Positions 26,031 to 36,672 of a DNA stretch of 64,000 nucleotides are shown piece after piece (within the stretch, counting starts at the first letter, position 1; each line of letters begins with the position of its first letter). The DNA is taken from positions 186,001 to 250,000 of the forward strand of contig NZ_KB892002.1 in the NCBI RefSeq assembly GCF_000373645.1. The letters are read 5' to 3'. The position numbers and the translations under genes are program-made. Below the pieces are notes generated by a model, which was not told the DNA's origin, did no database searches, and saw only the letters and a program-made list of their open reading frames with translations. The DNA comes from Streptomyces sp. ATexAB-D23. Lineage in GTDB: Bacteria > Actinomycetota > Actinomycetes > Streptomycetales > Streptomycetaceae.

Positions 26031-27172
26031 CCGAGCGCCTGCGCGAGGTCGGCGAGCAGGTCGTCGCCGTTCTCGATCCCGACGGAGAGGCGGACCAGGT
26101 CGCCGGGGACCTCCAGCGGGGAGCCGGCCGCCGAGGCGTGCGTCATGCGGCCCGGGTGCTCCAGCAGCGACTCGACGCCGCCGAGCGACTCGCCCAGCGT
26201 GAACAGCTTGGCGCGGTTGCAGACCTCGACCGCCGCCTCCTCGCCGCCCGCGACGCGGAAGGACACCATGCCGCCGAAGGCCTTCATCTGCTTGGCGGCG
26301 ACCTCGTGGCCCGGGTGGTCGGGCAGCCCGGGGTAGAGGACGTGGCTGACCTTGGGGTGGCGGGTCAGCAGGTCGGCGACCTTGGTGGCGTTCTCGCTGT
26401 GCCGGTCCATGCGGACGGCGAGGGTCTTGATGCCGCGCAGCACCAGCCAGGCGTCGAACGGGCCGGCGACGCCGCCCATCGCGTTCTGGTGGAAGGTCAG
26501 CTCCCCGGCGAGGTCGGGGTCGTTGACGACGAGCGCACCGCCGACGACGTCCGAGTGGCCGCCCATGTACTTGGTGGTGGAGTGCACCACGACGTCGGCG
26601 CCGAGCGCGAGGGGCTGCTGGAGGTAGGGGCTGGCGAAGGTGTTGTCGACGACGAGGCGCGCACCGGCGGCGCGGGCGACCTCAGCGACGGCCGCGATGT
26701 CGGTGATGCCGAGCAGCGGGTTGGACGGGGTCTCCACCCAGACCGCCTTGGTGCGCGGGGTGATCGCCGCCCGCACCGCCGCCACGTCCGAGGTGTCGGC
26801 GACGGAGAACTCCACGCCCCAGCGCGTGGCGACCTTCGCGAACAGCCGGAACGTGCCGCCGTAGGCGTCGTTCGGGATGACCACGTGGTCGCCGGGGGTC
26901 AGCAGCGTACGGAGCAGGCAGTCCTCGGCGGCGAGGCCGGAGGCGAAGGCGAGCCCGGTGCGGCCGCCTTCCAGGGCCGCGAGGTTCTCCTCCAGGGCGG
27001 TGCGGGTCGGGTTGGCGCTGCGGCTGTACTCGTAGCCGCCGCGCAGTCCGCCCACGCCGTCCTGCTTGTACGTGGACACCTGGTAAATGGGCGGAACCAC
27101 CGCGCCGGTGAGGGGGTCGGCGGTGTTCCCCGCGTGGATCGCGAGAGTTTCGAAGCTGTGCTGGTCGCTCAT
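26027..27172 (-). CDS. metB: Cystathionine gamma-synthase
   Basis: A 381-residue PLP enzyme of the Cys/Met metabolism family that joins an O-acylated homoserine to cysteine to give cystathionine (transsulfuration toward methionine). The PLP lysine is in VVHSTTKYMGGHSDVVGG, the phosphate-binding Tyr/Arg in YEYSRSANPTR, and the C-terminal signature LGESLGGVESLLEHPGRMTH is present. Cystathionine gamma-lyase activity cannot be excluded, since the two share this fold. ATG 27172 (MSDQHSFETLAIHAG) matches the family; the frame extends upstream without support. Divergent from the next gene. Confidence 0.92.
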   Translation of the reverse strand: MSDQHSFETLAIHAGNTADPLTGAVVPPIYQVSTYKQDGVGGLRGGYEYSRSANPTRTALEENLAALEGGRTGLAFASGLAAEDCLLRTLLTPGDHVVIPNDAYGGTFRLFAKVATRWGVEFSVADTSDVAAVRAAITPRTKAVWVETPSNPLLGITDIAAVAEVARAAGARLVVDNTFASPYLQQPLALGADVVVHSTTKYMGGHSDVVGGALVVNDPDLAGELTFHQNAMGGVAGPFDAWLVLRGIKTLAVRMDRHSENATKVADLLTRHPKVSHVLYPGLPDHPGHEVAAKQMKAFGGMVSFRVAGGEEAAVEVCNRAKLFTLGESLGGVESLLEHPGRMTHASAAGSPLEVPGDLVRLSVGIENGDDLLADLAQALG

Positions 27173-27240
27173 GGGGCCCGAGCGTAGTTCGTCGCGAGGG
27201 CGCTCATGGAGCACCGGGGCCGTCCGGTGACAATGGGGGC

Positions 27241-28347
27241 ATGGAGATTCTGTGGATCCTGCTCGCGCTGTGCATGCTGACCGCCGTCGTCGGCCCGTTC
27301 GTGCTGCGCCGTCGCGGCGGTGGTATCCGGCTGGCCGCGCCGGGCTCCCCCGACGCGGCCGACCCGCAGGACTACGGTTTCGTGCGCCAGGAGGAGCTGG
27401 ACGTCCGCACGCCCGGCCCCGACCAGGATCTGCTGGACGTCCTGGAGGTCGTCCAGCACACGCAGGAGTGGCGGGCCGCCTCCCAGCTGCTGGCGGGGAC
27501 GCCGAAGGAGAGCGAGGTCCGGTGGCAGCGGGTACAGGCGTTCGCCGGGGCGGCCTCGCTCGAACTGCTCCAGCGGCCCGGCGTCGGCGGGGCCTGGCTG
27601 CGCAAGTGGCGGTCCCAGGCCCCGAAGGACGCGGGCGCTGCTGCGGTGCACGCGGAGTTCCTGGTCCAGCAGGCGTGGCGTTCGTCCACGGCGGGTACGG
27701 ACGACTTCCGGATCCTGCTGGAGGAGGCCCGTTCGGTGATCGCCGAGGCGGCTCTGCTGGCGCCGGGGGACCCCGTTCCGTACATCGTGGAGCTGGCGGT
27801 CGCCCGTGGACTGGGGTATTCCGGCGAGGAGTTCGACCAGGTCTGGGCGAAGATCATCGACCGGGCGCCCGCGCACATGGGGGCGCACATCGCGGCCCTG
27901 CACTTCTGGAGCGAGCGGTGGCACGGTTCGCGCGAGGAGGCCGACCGCTTCGCGACCGCCGCGGCCGCCCGCGCCCCGCAGGGCTCGCTGCTGGCCGCGC
28001 TGCCGCTGTTCGCGGTGTACGAGCACCTGCCCGAGGTCAATCTCGTGCGGGGCTTCTACCAGAGCCAGGTGGTGACGAAGGCCGTCGAGGGCGCGATGTT
28101 CGCGGTGCACTCGGCGCGCCGTGACGACCCGATGCTCGCGCATGTGCGCCACCTGCTCGTGCTGTTCCTGGTCCGGATGGAGCGCTGGTCGGAGGCGGTG
28201 CACCAGCTGGTCCACATCGACGGGCACGTGGGCGCGCTGCCCTGGACGGCGAGCGAGGACCCGGCCGCCGAGTACACGGTGTACCGGGCGCTGGCGGTCG
28301 CGGGCTACGAGGCGAACGGCGGCAGCCCGGCGACGCTGCCGCGCTGA
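27241..28347 (+). CDS. Hypothetical membrane-anchored protein with TPR-like helices
   Basis: A 368-residue protein with one N-terminal membrane helix (MEILWILLALCMLTAVVGPF). The long all-helical cytoplasmic domain (for example HTQEWRAASQLLAG, EFLVQQAWRSSTAGTDDFRI, HFWSERWHGSREEADRFATA) resembles tetratricopeptide-type repeats of the DUF4034 sort. The ATG at 27241 is divergent from metB with a 68-base gap. I recall conserved orthologues next to metB in Streptomyces, but no function. Confidence 0.82.
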   Translation: MEILWILLALCMLTAVVGPFVLRRRGGGIRLAAPGSPDAADPQDYGFVRQEELDVRTPGPDQDLLDVLEVVQHTQEWRAASQLLAGTPKESEVRWQRVQAFAGAASLELLQRPGVGGAWLRKWRSQAPKDAGAAAVHAEFLVQQAWRSSTAGTDDFRILLEEARSVIAEAALLAPGDPVPYIVELAVARGLGYSGEEFDQVWAKIIDRAPAHMGAHIAALHFWSERWHGSREEADRFATAAAARAPQGSLLAALPLFAVYEHLPEVNLVRGFYQSQVVTKAVEGAMFAVHSARRDDPMLAHVRHLLVLFLVRMERWSEAVHQLVHIDGHVGALPWTASEDPAAEYTVYRALAVAGYEANGGSPATLPR

Positions 28348-28422
28348 CGCCCCTCCCGCGGGGGCGTCGCCTGTGCGACGGTAGGGGCCCCGTCGTTCCC
28401 CACCGCAAGGACAGGTGCACCC

Positions 28423-28545
28423 GTGGCACGCCTGATACCTCTGGCCCTCATCGGTCTCGGCCTCTACTTCTGGTTCAAGGCCCGCAAGCGGGCCGCCGCC
28501 TACGTCGAGGCGACCGAGCGGGGTGAGGACGCGCCCCGCCGCTGA
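28423..28545 (+). CDS. Very small membrane protein
   Basis: A 40-residue peptide, MARLIPLALIGLGLYFWFKA followed by RKRAAAYVEATERGEDAPRR: one membrane helix then a charged tail. GTG start at 28423, ACAGG thirteen bases upstream. It sits between the TPR-like gene and msrA on the same strand. Small size lowers certainty, but the sequence is highly typical of real small membrane proteins. Confidence 0.65.
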   Translation: MARLIPLALIGLGLYFWFKARKRAAAYVEATERGEDAPRR

Positions 28546-28620
28546 GCGGGGGTCCGCAGGAATCCGCGGGGCGCCCGGCGCGTTGTACGGACAGCACGCC
28601 GACCCAGGAGGAGCCCCCGC

Positions 28621-29286
28621 ATGTTCCTGCACCGCCGCACCCCCCAGCTCCCCACCCAGGAGGAAGCCCTGCGCGGCCGTCCCGCCCCGGAGTTCACCGT
28701 CCCGTCCCGCCACACGGTCCTGGGCAACAGCCTGCTCGGCCCGTATCCGGAGGGCCTGGAGACCGCGGACTTCGCGCTGGGCTGTTTCTGGGGCGCCGAG
28801 CGCAAGTTCTGGCAGACGGACGGCGTCTGGACGACGCTCGTCGGCTACCAGGGCGGCTACACCGAGAACCCCGCCTACGAGGAGGTCTGCTCGGGGCTGA
28901 CCGGCCACACGGAGGCGGTCCGTGTCGTGTACGACCCGGGTGTCGTCACGTACGCCGAGCTGCTGAAGCTGTTCTGGGAGTCGCACGACCCCACCCAGGG
29001 CTTCCGCCAGGGCAACGACGTGGGCACCCAGTACCGCTCCGCGCTCTACACCCACTCCCCCGCCCAGGCGGCCGCCGCCGAGGCCTCCCGTGAGGCGTAC
29101 CAGAAGGTCCTGACGGCCTCCGGCCACGGCGGGATCACCACGGAGATCCTCCCGGCCGAGGGCCGCGCCTTCTGGCCCGCCGAGCCGGACCACCAGCAGT
29201 ACCTGGACAAGAACCCGGCCGGCTACTGCGGCATCGGCGGCACGGGCGTCTCCTGCCCGGTGGGCGTGGCCCCGGCGGAGGGCTGA
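28621..29286 (+). CDS. msrA: Peptide methionine (S)-S-oxide reductase
   Basis: A 221-residue cytoplasmic enzyme that reduces the S-epimer of methionine sulfoxide in proteins and free methionine, using a catalytic Cys and resolving cysteines. GCFWG with Cys55 is the active site; [30 protein letters not shown] and [11 protein letters not shown] are the family motifs. C-terminal [15 protein letters not shown] carries two recycling cysteines. The ~40-residue N-terminal extension is usual in Streptomyces. AGGAGG lies eight bases before the ATG. Confidence 0.96.
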   Translation: MFLHRRTPQLPTQEEALRGRPAPEFTVPSRHTVLGNSLLGPYPEGLETADFALGCFWGAERKFWQTDGVWTTLVGYQGGYTENPAYEEVCSGLTGHTEAVRVVYDPGVVTYAELLKLFWESHDPTQGFRQGNDVGTQYRSALYTHSPAQAAAAEASREAYQKVLTASGHGGITTEILPAEGRAFWPAEPDHQQYLDKNPAGYCGIGGTGVSCPVGVAPAEG

Positions 29287-29298
29287 GCACGGACGTAC

Positions 29299-29335
29299 GC
29301 CGAAGGGCCGGGGGAAGTGTCCCCGGCCCTTCGGC
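29299..29335. terminator. Bidirectional terminator between msrA and gdhA
   Basis: A 15-bp perfect stem (GCCGAAGGGCCGGGG with its complement) and seven-base loop, between two convergent genes, 12 bases after msrA. Confidence 0.8.
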
Positions 29336-29340
29336 GGATC

Positions 29341-31114
<1,774 letters not shown>

Positions 31115-31285
31115 TCAGTCCTCACGGGGGCCGCGCAGCGCCCACAGACCCGCGCCGGAGGCCAGCACCGCCACGCCGGAGACGACGCTCAGCGCGATGT
31201 GCGTGCCGTTCTGATCCACCACGAAGCTGAGCGAGATGTTGGCCACGAGTGCGGCGAGGAGCACGGTCCACAGAAGGGGCTTCAT
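31115..31285 (-). CDS. Small two-helix membrane protein
   Basis: A 56-residue protein made of two membrane segments (MKPLLWTVLLAALVANISLS and HIALSVVSGVAVLASGAGLW) joined by a short external loop, with a charged tail GPRED. A very good ribosome site GGAGGAAA precedes the ATG. It is on the same strand as the DUF1330 gene but separated by ~115 bases. No function known. Confidence 0.72.
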   Translation of the reverse strand: MKPLLWTVLLAALVANISLSFVVDQNGTHIALSVVSGVAVLASGAGLWALRGPRED

Positions 31286-31401
31286 GGGTTTCCTCCGGAG
31301 AGTGGCGGGAAGGCCGGACCGGTGTTCCGGCTGTGCCTCCATCGTTGCGGCCGCAGCGTCGCGCCACGAGGGATCTGCCTCCCGGAAGGGGGTGCAGCCC
31401 G

Positions 31402-31761
31402 CTACACCCTCGGGGCGCCGCCGATCGCGGTCCGCATCGCGGCGGCCGTCGCCGACGCGTCGTAGTCCGGGCCGACACCCTCCACGAGCACCAGATCGCC
31501 CGCCATGTTCCGGACCCGCAGCGGGATCAGCTCCTGGTAGGCCGGGGTGGCGTACCAGGCGCGTGCCGCGTCGATGTCGGGGAAGCCCAGCACGACCACC
31601 GCGCCCGGCCAGTCGCCCTCGATCACCTCGACGGGGGTGTTGTGGACCAGGAATCGGCCCCCGAAGGGGTCCATCGTCGACTGGATGCGGTCGATGTACT
31701 CGATGACCTCCTCGTTGGGGCGCCCGTCGGGGTACAGGTGTGCGATCGCGTAGGCGGTCAT
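31402..31761 (-). CDS. DUF1330 family protein
   Basis: A 119-residue dimeric alpha/beta-barrel (ferredoxin-like) protein of the DUF1330 family, function unknown. MTAYAIAHLYPDGRPNEEVI, EYIDRIQSTMDPFGGRFLVH, PVEVIEGDWPGAVVVLGFPD and AARAWYATPAYQELIPLR are the typical blocks. The ATG at 31761 is preceded by GAGGGCGAGAC; an upstream ATG at 31809 has no site. It stands alone. Confidence 0.88.
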   Translation of the reverse strand: MTAYAIAHLYPDGRPNEEVIEYIDRIQSTMDPFGGRFLVHNTPVEVIEGDWPGAVVVLGFPDIDAARAWYATPAYQELIPLRVRNMAGDLVLVEGVGPDYDASATAAAMRTAIGGAPRV

Positions 31762-31916
31762 GTCTCGCCCTCCGTCTTCTGCGGCGGTCCGTCGGCTGAT
31801 GGGCACCATGCTGCCGGGGGCGCCGGGACGCGTCGATTACCCGCGAGGTCATGCGGGAAGCCGCCGGGGGCCGGGGCGGCCCGCCGGCGGCGGCCGAAGC
31901 GGTGGAGGCGGGCGGC

Positions 31917-32600
31917 TCAGGCCGCGGCGTTCTCCGTGACGGTGACCTTGCCCTTGCGGATGGTGGCCAGGCGCGGGGCGCGACGCGCGATGGAGCTGTC
32001 GTGGGTGACCATGACGAAAGTGAGCCCGTGCTCCTTCCACAGGGTCTCCAGCACCTCCATGATCTCGTCGCGCATGGACTCGTCGAGGTTGCCGGTGGGC
32101 TCGTCGGCGAGCAGCACCTTGGGCCGCTTGACCAGGGCCCGCGCGATGGCGACGCGCTGCTGCTGACCGCCGGACATCTCGCTGGGCACATGGCCGAGAC
32201 GCTCGCCGAGGCCGACCGATTCCAGCGCCTCGGCGGCTCTTCCGCGCCGCTCGGACGCCTTGACGCCCAGTGGTACGAGGGCGGTCTCGACGTTCTCCTG
32301 GGCGGTGAGCGTGGGGATGAGGTTGAAGCTCTGGAAGACGAAGCCGATGTTCTGGGCGCGCACCTTGGTGAGCTTGGCCTCGCTGAGCCCGGCGAGGTCC
32401 ACGCCGTCGAGTTCGACGCTGCCCGCCGTGGGGCGGTCCAGGCCGCCGAGCATCTGGAGCAGCGTGGACTTGCCGCCTCCGGTCGGGCCCTGGATGACCA
32501 GGCGGCCGCCGTCCTCGATGGTGAGGTCGATGCCGGCGAGGGCGTGCACGGTGGACTTGCCGCGCTTGTACTGCTTGGTGACGCCTTGAAGCGTGTACAT
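31917..32600 (-). CDS. ABC transporter ATP-binding protein (MacB/LolD-like)
   Basis: A 227-residue ATPase of the MacB/LolD class. Walker A GPTGGGKST, Q-loop FVFQSFNLIPTLTA, signature MSGGQQQRVAIARAL, Walker B KVLLADEPTGNLD and H-loop MVTHDSSIARRA. It lies 30 bases downstream of the FtsX-type permease gene, and together they make a mechanotransmission-type transporter that handles lipoproteins, peptides or drugs at the cell envelope. The Walker A has GGG where GSG is usual. The substrate is unknown. Confidence 0.92.
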   Translation of the reverse strand: MYTLQGVTKQYKRGKSTVHALAGIDLTIEDGGRLVIQGPTGGGKSTLLQMLGGLDRPTAGSVELDGVDLAGLSEAKLTKVRAQNIGFVFQSFNLIPTLTAQENVETALVPLGVKASERRGRAAEALESVGLGERLGHVPSEMSGGQQQRVAIARALVKRPKVLLADEPTGNLDESMRDEIMEVLETLWKEHGLTFVMVTHDSSIARRAPRLATIRKGKVTVTENAAA

Positions 32601-32630
32601 GGGGATTCTCCTGACGGGGTACGGGGTGGG

Positions 32631-34100
32631 CTACTCGACGCGGCGCAGCGCGTCGGCGGGGCGCAGCCGGGAGGCGCGCCAGCCGCCGAAGGCGCCCGCG
32701 ATCAGCCCGCCCGCCACGGCCAGGACGACGGCGACCAGGATGATGGAGAGGGAGACGGGGGCGGTCAGCGCGATGTCGAGGGCCTTGGAGGCGCTCTGCC
32801 GGCCGGGCCCGCCGCCCCCCATCAGGCCGCCGCCGCGCATCCCTCCTCCGCCGCCGGAGGAGCCGAGCTCGGCGGTGAGGGTGGGGCTGACGGCGGTGAC
32901 GGCGTACGCCCCGGCCAGGCCGATGGCGATGCCGAGGACGCCGCCCATCAGGCCGTTGACGAGGGCCTCGCCGACGACCTGGCGGGTGACCCGGCCGCTC
33001 TTCCAGCCGAGCGCCTTGAGCGTGCCGAACTCGCGCACGCGGCGGCTGACGGCCGAGGAGGTGAGGAGCCCGGCGACCAGGAACGCGGCGATCAGGACAG
33101 CGATGGAGAGCCACTTGCCGACGCCGGCGGCCAGGTCGGAGGCGGTGGAGAGGGAGCCGGACACGGTGTCCGCGAGGTCGGCGGACGTGGTGACCGTGGT
33201 GCCCGCGATGTTCTTCTGGATGGTGGCCTTGACGCTGTCGATCTTCTGCGAGTCCGCGGCCTTGACGTAGACCGTGGTGACCTTGTTCTTCGAGTCGGAG
33301 AGGGTCTGCGCCCGCTGGAGCGGGATGTAGAGGTTGGCCGCCGCGTCGCCGCTGTCGGCCGTCGAGACACCGATGATCGTGAACTCGGTCCCGCTGATGG
33401 TCACCGTCTTGCCGGTGGAGAGGCTCTTCTCCTTGGCGTAGGCGGAGTCGGCCACGGCCACCGCGGCGTTGGTCTCGGTCGCCTTGAACGTGCGGCCCGA
33501 GGTGATCTTCGACGAGGTGAGCGGGCCGAGGTCCTGCTGGGTGACGTCGGTGCCGTACACCGTGTAGGAGTTGACGTCGAAGGAGGCGCCGCCGCCCCTG
33601 ACCTCGCCCTGCGGCCGGCTGCTGCCCCCGCCGCCGGGTCCGCGGCCGGTGTCCTGGGCCGTGCCGCCCTCCTGCTTGAACTCACCGCGCTTGAACTGGC
33701 CGTCCACCTTCATGACGGACAGGCTCAGCCCGCCGACCGCGCCGGCGACGCCGTCCTGCTTGCCGACCTTGTCGACGGTGGAGGACGCCAGGGTCTGGAA
33801 GCCCTGGACCATGACCCGGTCGGTGCTCTGTGTCTCGTCGTCGTCGCTGTCCTTGGCGTCGAACTCGAACTTGGGCCGTTCGCCGCTGCCGGACTTGGGG
33901 GCCGCGGCGGCCTTGGTGACGGTCATGTCCGTGCCGAGGCCGTACAGCGATTCCAGGACCTTGTCCTGGGCCTTGCTCATGCCCGAGGAGACCGAGCTGA
34001 CGATGATGACGAGCGCGATGCCGAGGGCGAGCCCGGAGGCGACGACGAGCGCCGCCTTTCTGCGGCGGCGCAGCTCGCGCCGGAGGTAGGTGAAGAACAT
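32631..34100 (-). CDS. FtsX-like ABC permease (MacB family)
   Basis: A 489-residue permease. One N-terminal membrane helix (AALVVASGLALGIALVIIVS) is followed by a large external MacB_PCD domain (~45-330) and three C-terminal membrane helices (WLSIAVLIAAFLVAGLLTSS, GLMGGVLGIAIGLAGAYAVT, LSIILVAVVLAVAGGLIAGA), ending ASRLRPADALRRVE. Two Gly-rich low-complexity insertions are unusual: GRGPGGGGSSRPQGEVRGGG in the external domain and GGGGGMRGGGLMGGGGPG between the second and third C-terminal helices. Partner of the ATPase downstream. A terminator precedes the operon. Confidence 0.92.
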   Translation of the reverse strand: MFFTYLRRELRRRRKAALVVASGLALGIALVIIVSSVSSGMSKAQDKVLESLYGLGTDMTVTKAAAAPKSGSGERPKFEFDAKDSDDDETQSTDRVMVQGFQTLASSTVDKVGKQDGVAGAVGGLSLSVMKVDGQFKRGEFKQEGGTAQDTGRGPGGGGSSRPQGEVRGGGASFDVNSYTVYGTDVTQQDLGPLTSSKITSGRTFKATETNAAVAVADSAYAKEKSLSTGKTVTISGTEFTIIGVSTADSGDAAANLYIPLQRAQTLSDSKNKVTTVYVKAADSQKIDSVKATIQKNIAGTTVTTSADLADTVSGSLSTASDLAAGVGKWLSIAVLIAAFLVAGLLTSSAVSRRVREFGTLKALGWKSGRVTRQVVGEALVNGLMGGVLGIAIGLAGAYAVTAVSPTLTAELGSSGGGGGMRGGGLMGGGGPGRQSASKALDIALTAPVSLSIILVAVVLAVAGGLIAGAFGGWRASRLRPADALRRVE

Positions 34101-34168
34101 GGCGCGAGGTTAGGGACGGCTTGTGATGGTGGGTTAAGGCCACCATGAGAGCCGGATGAGAACTCCGG

Positions 34169-34230
34169 GTACGCCGAAGGCGGCGGCACCGGAGCCCTGT
34201 TGGGGGCCGGTGCCGCCGCCTTCGGCGTAC
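34169..34230. terminator. Terminator after L,D-transpeptidase gene
   Basis: 24-bp perfect stem (arms 34169-34192 and 34207-34230, each beginning GTACGCCGAAGGCGG on its strand) with a 14-base loop. It is 30 bases past the transpeptidase stop, separating it from the MacB-like operon on the same strand. Confidence 0.85.
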
Positions 34231-34260
34231 AGGGGTGGGGAGAAGCGCCGGACGGGCCGG

Positions 34261-35511
34261 TCAGGCGGCGGAGCCCGCCGTCCACTCGGACCAGCTCATG
34301 TTCCAGCCGTTGAGGCCGTTGGAGGGCTGGATCGTCTTGTCCGGGGAGTTCTTCACGATGACGACGTCACCGATCATGGAGTTGTTGTAGAACCAGGCGG
34401 CGGGCTGGTTGGCGTCACCGGCGCCCTTGACGTCGGCGAGGCCGACGCAGCCGTGGCTGGTGTTGGCGCTGCCGAAGATGCCCTTGCCCCAGTAGTTGCC
34501 GTGGATGAAGGTGCCCGAGGTGGACAGCCGCATGGCGTGCGGGACGTCCTTGATGTCGTACTCGCCCTTGCCGTCGTCGTCCGTGAAGCCGACCGTCGAG
34601 CCGTCCATCCGGGTCTCCTCGTACTTCTCGGAGATCACCATCTGTCCGTTGTACGTCGGGTTGTCGGGCGAGCCGGCGGAGATCGGGATGGTCTTGATCG
34701 TCTTGCCGTCCCGGGTGACGGTCATCATGTGGGTCTTGGCGTCGACCGTCGAGACCTGGTTGCGGCCGACCTTGAAGGTGACGGTCTTCTGCTGGACGCC
34801 GTAGACGCCGTCCGAGCCCTCGACGCCGTCCAGGGACAGCTTCAGGGTGACGGTCGACCCGGCCTGCCAGTAGTCCTCGGGGCGCAGGTCCAGACGCTGC
34901 GAGTTGAACCAGTGGCCGACGACCTGCTGGCCGCTGCTGGACGTCACCTTGATGCCGTCCTGGACGGCCTTGGTGTCGGTGATCGGCTTGTTGAAGTTGA
35001 TCGAGACGGGCATGCCGACGCCGACGGTGGAGCCGTCCTCGGGGGTGAAGTTCCCGATGAAGCTCTTGTCGGGCGAGACGGTGGTGAAGGAGGAGTTCTC
35101 GTGGGCCTCGCGGCCCTTGGAGTCCTCGGCCGTCGCGCTGATCTTGTAGGTGGTCGAGCGCTCCAGCTGGGCGTCGGGCTGCCAGCTCGTGCCGTCGGCG
35201 GCGAGGGTGCCCTTGACGCTGTCCCCGGCCGCGGTCGTCATGGTGACGGCGGTCAGCTTGCCCTTGGCGACGGTGACCTTGGCGGCGTTGTTGATGCTCG
35301 CGTTGGTCGCGCCGTTCTTGGGCGAGATCGTTATCTGTGCCTCGGAGGTTTCCTGGGCCGCCGCCTTGTCGACGTCGGCCGCCTGGGACTTCGAGCTCTC
35401 GGGGCTGGGACCGCCCTTGTCGCCGCCGTCGTCGCAGGCGGAAAGCACCAGTACGCCGCCGAGCAGTGCGGACGCGGCCATCAGGCCCTTGCGCCGCTTG
35501 CTGTCCGTCAT
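34261..35511 (-). CDS. L,D-transpeptidase lipoprotein
   Basis: A 416-residue exported cell-wall enzyme that forms 3-3 cross-links between diaminopimelate residues of peptidoglycan. Lipobox VLVLSAC at about residues 18-24; two Ig-like domains of the actinobacterial Ldt type (~55-260); YkuD catalytic domain (~265-390) with HGNYWGKGIFGSANTSHGC, where the final Cys is the nucleophile. ATG 35511 (MTDSKRRKGL) has GGAG nine bases upstream; an ATG at 35526 would add five residues and has a poorer site. Beta-lactam-resistant cross-linking is known for the family. Confidence 0.94.
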   Translation of the reverse strand: MTDSKRRKGLMAASALLGGVLVLSACDDGGDKGGPSPESSKSQAADVDKAAAQETSEAQITISPKNGATNASINNAAKVTVAKGKLTAVTMTTAAGDSVKGTLAADGTSWQPDAQLERSTTYKISATAEDSKGREAHENSSFTTVSPDKSFIGNFTPEDGSTVGVGMPVSINFNKPITDTKAVQDGIKVTSSSGQQVVGHWFNSQRLDLRPEDYWQAGSTVTLKLSLDGVEGSDGVYGVQQKTVTFKVGRNQVSTVDAKTHMMTVTRDGKTIKTIPISAGSPDNPTYNGQMVISEKYEETRMDGSTVGFTDDDGKGEYDIKDVPHAMRLSTSGTFIHGNYWGKGIFGSANTSHGCVGLADVKGAGDANQPAAWFYNNSMIGDVVIVKNSPDKTIQPSNGLNGWNMSWSEWTAGSAA

Positions 35512-35742
35512 CACACGCTTCTCCATCGTTGCCGAATTCCCCGAAAACCCCGAGCAGGGCCACCCGCGGACGAAACCCCGTCAATGTTCCAAGAACCCCC
35601 TGTACGGGATTCCCGTTCCACGTCCGTCGAAGATGTGGGGAACACCACTCATCGACGCCGTGCCGGGGGCGGTGGTTCCCGTGTCCGCGGCACAGGCCGG
35701 CCCCGGGCCGCCACGGGCGGGCCGGGGCCGTGTTCCCACAGG

Positions 35743-36198
35743 TCAGACCCGCCGCTCCGGGCCGCCGCTGCCGTCGGCCTCCTCTCCATTGTGCGGGATA
35801 CCGAAGGCACCCCGGCCGCCCTCGTCCTCCCAGACGTCCTTTCCGCTGTCCCCTTCGCCGTCCTCGTCGTCCTCCCAGGCGTCCGGGTCGTCGGGGTCGT
35901 AGTCGATGCTCTCGCTGCTCCAGGAGGCCTGGGTCAGCTCGACGCCGGGCACCTCACCGACCAGGTCGAACGGGTCGATCAGCGAGGCGAGGGCCTCCGC
36001 TCCGTCTTCCCGTACCGCCGCCTCGGCACGCGTGCGTTCCTCGGCGTCCTCGCCGCCGGGCTCCCCGTACTCGGCGGCCAGGCTCTCCAGGGCGGTTCCG
36101 CTGAGGGCGTCGGGGTCGGTGATCTCCACCACCATGTCGACCCGGAGGCGGACGTACCGCGCGGAGGCGAATGTTCCAGATGACTCGGAAGTGCTCAT
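35743..36198 (-). CDS. Acidic hypothetical protein
   Basis: A 151-residue soluble protein. The first ~70 residues are structured (FASARYVRLRVDMVVEITDP, ALSGTALESLAAEYGE); then comes a helical part (EERTRAEAAVREDGAEALAS) and VPGVELTQASWSSESIDYDP, ending in a long Asp/Glu-rich tail. ATG 36198 (MSTSESSGTF) is chosen since the sequence upstream is not protein-like. It is divergent from the LAXTG gene and convergent with nothing. Family not recognised. Confidence 0.75.
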   Translation of the reverse strand: MSTSESSGTFASARYVRLRVDMVVEITDPDALSGTALESLAAEYGEPGGEDAEERTRAEAAVREDGAEALASLIDPFDLVGEVPGVELTQASWSSESIDYDPDDPDAWEDDEDGEGDSGKDVWEDEGGRGAFGIPHNGEEADGSGGPERRV

Positions 36199-36305
36199 GG
36201 GGCGGACATTAGGGCCTGTGGTCGCCATCCCTTTCCCGCGACCCGCTGCGTTCATTAGCATCGGTCCGAGCCCTCCTCACGGCTGTCGTAAAGGGGATCG
36301 ATTCC

Positions 36306-36596
36306 GTGACCGTCACCCGCCGTCCGCTCCTGACCGCCACCGCGGCGGGGACCCTGCTGTGCGCCCTGTGGTTCGTCCCCTCGGCGAACGCCACCGACGA
36401 CACCGGGCCCGCGCCCGGCACGGCGGCCGGCACCGCGTCGGTGGCCGGCGCGGACGCCGACTCCGCGACGCTCGCCGACACCGGGACGGGCGTCGACACC
36501 ACGCCGTATCTGCTCGGCGGGGTGGCCTTCCTGGGCGTCGGGGCGGGTTTCGTGACCTATTCCTCTCGCCGTACGAGCGCCAGGCCCGCCGTCTGA
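36306..36596 (+). CDS. Small LAXTG-type sortase substrate
   Basis: A 96-residue surface protein: signal peptide TRRPLLTATAAGTLLCALWF, ending near SANA-T; a ~30-residue Ala/Thr/Asp-rich spacer; and the sorting signal LADTG (residues ~57-61) followed by a hydrophobic helix (YLLGGVAFLGVGAGFVTY) and a basic tail SSRRTSARPAV. LAXTG is the motif of the class E sortases of Streptomyces, which link proteins such as long chaplins to the wall. GTG start with AGGGGA upstream. It is very short and almost all spacer, so it may be a minimal wall-anchored peptide; no sortase is encoded nearby. Confidence 0.78.
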   Translation: MTVTRRPLLTATAAGTLLCALWFVPSANATDDTGPAPGTAAGTASVAGADADSATLADTGTGVDTTPYLLGGVAFLGVGAGFVTYSSRRTSARPAV

Positions 36597-36604
36597 CGCG
36601 TGCG

Positions 36605-36654
36605 GTACGCGGGAAGCGGCCACCGGAGATGTCCGGTGGCCGCTTCCCGCGTAC
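36605..36654. terminator. Bidirectional terminator between LAXTG gene and hutH
   Basis: 22-bp perfect stem (GTACGCGGGAAGCGGCCACC... and complement) with six-base loop AGATGT, eight bases after one stop and 19 before the other, between convergent genes. Confidence 0.88.
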
Positions 36655-36672
36655 GGGCCGTACGCAACCCGG

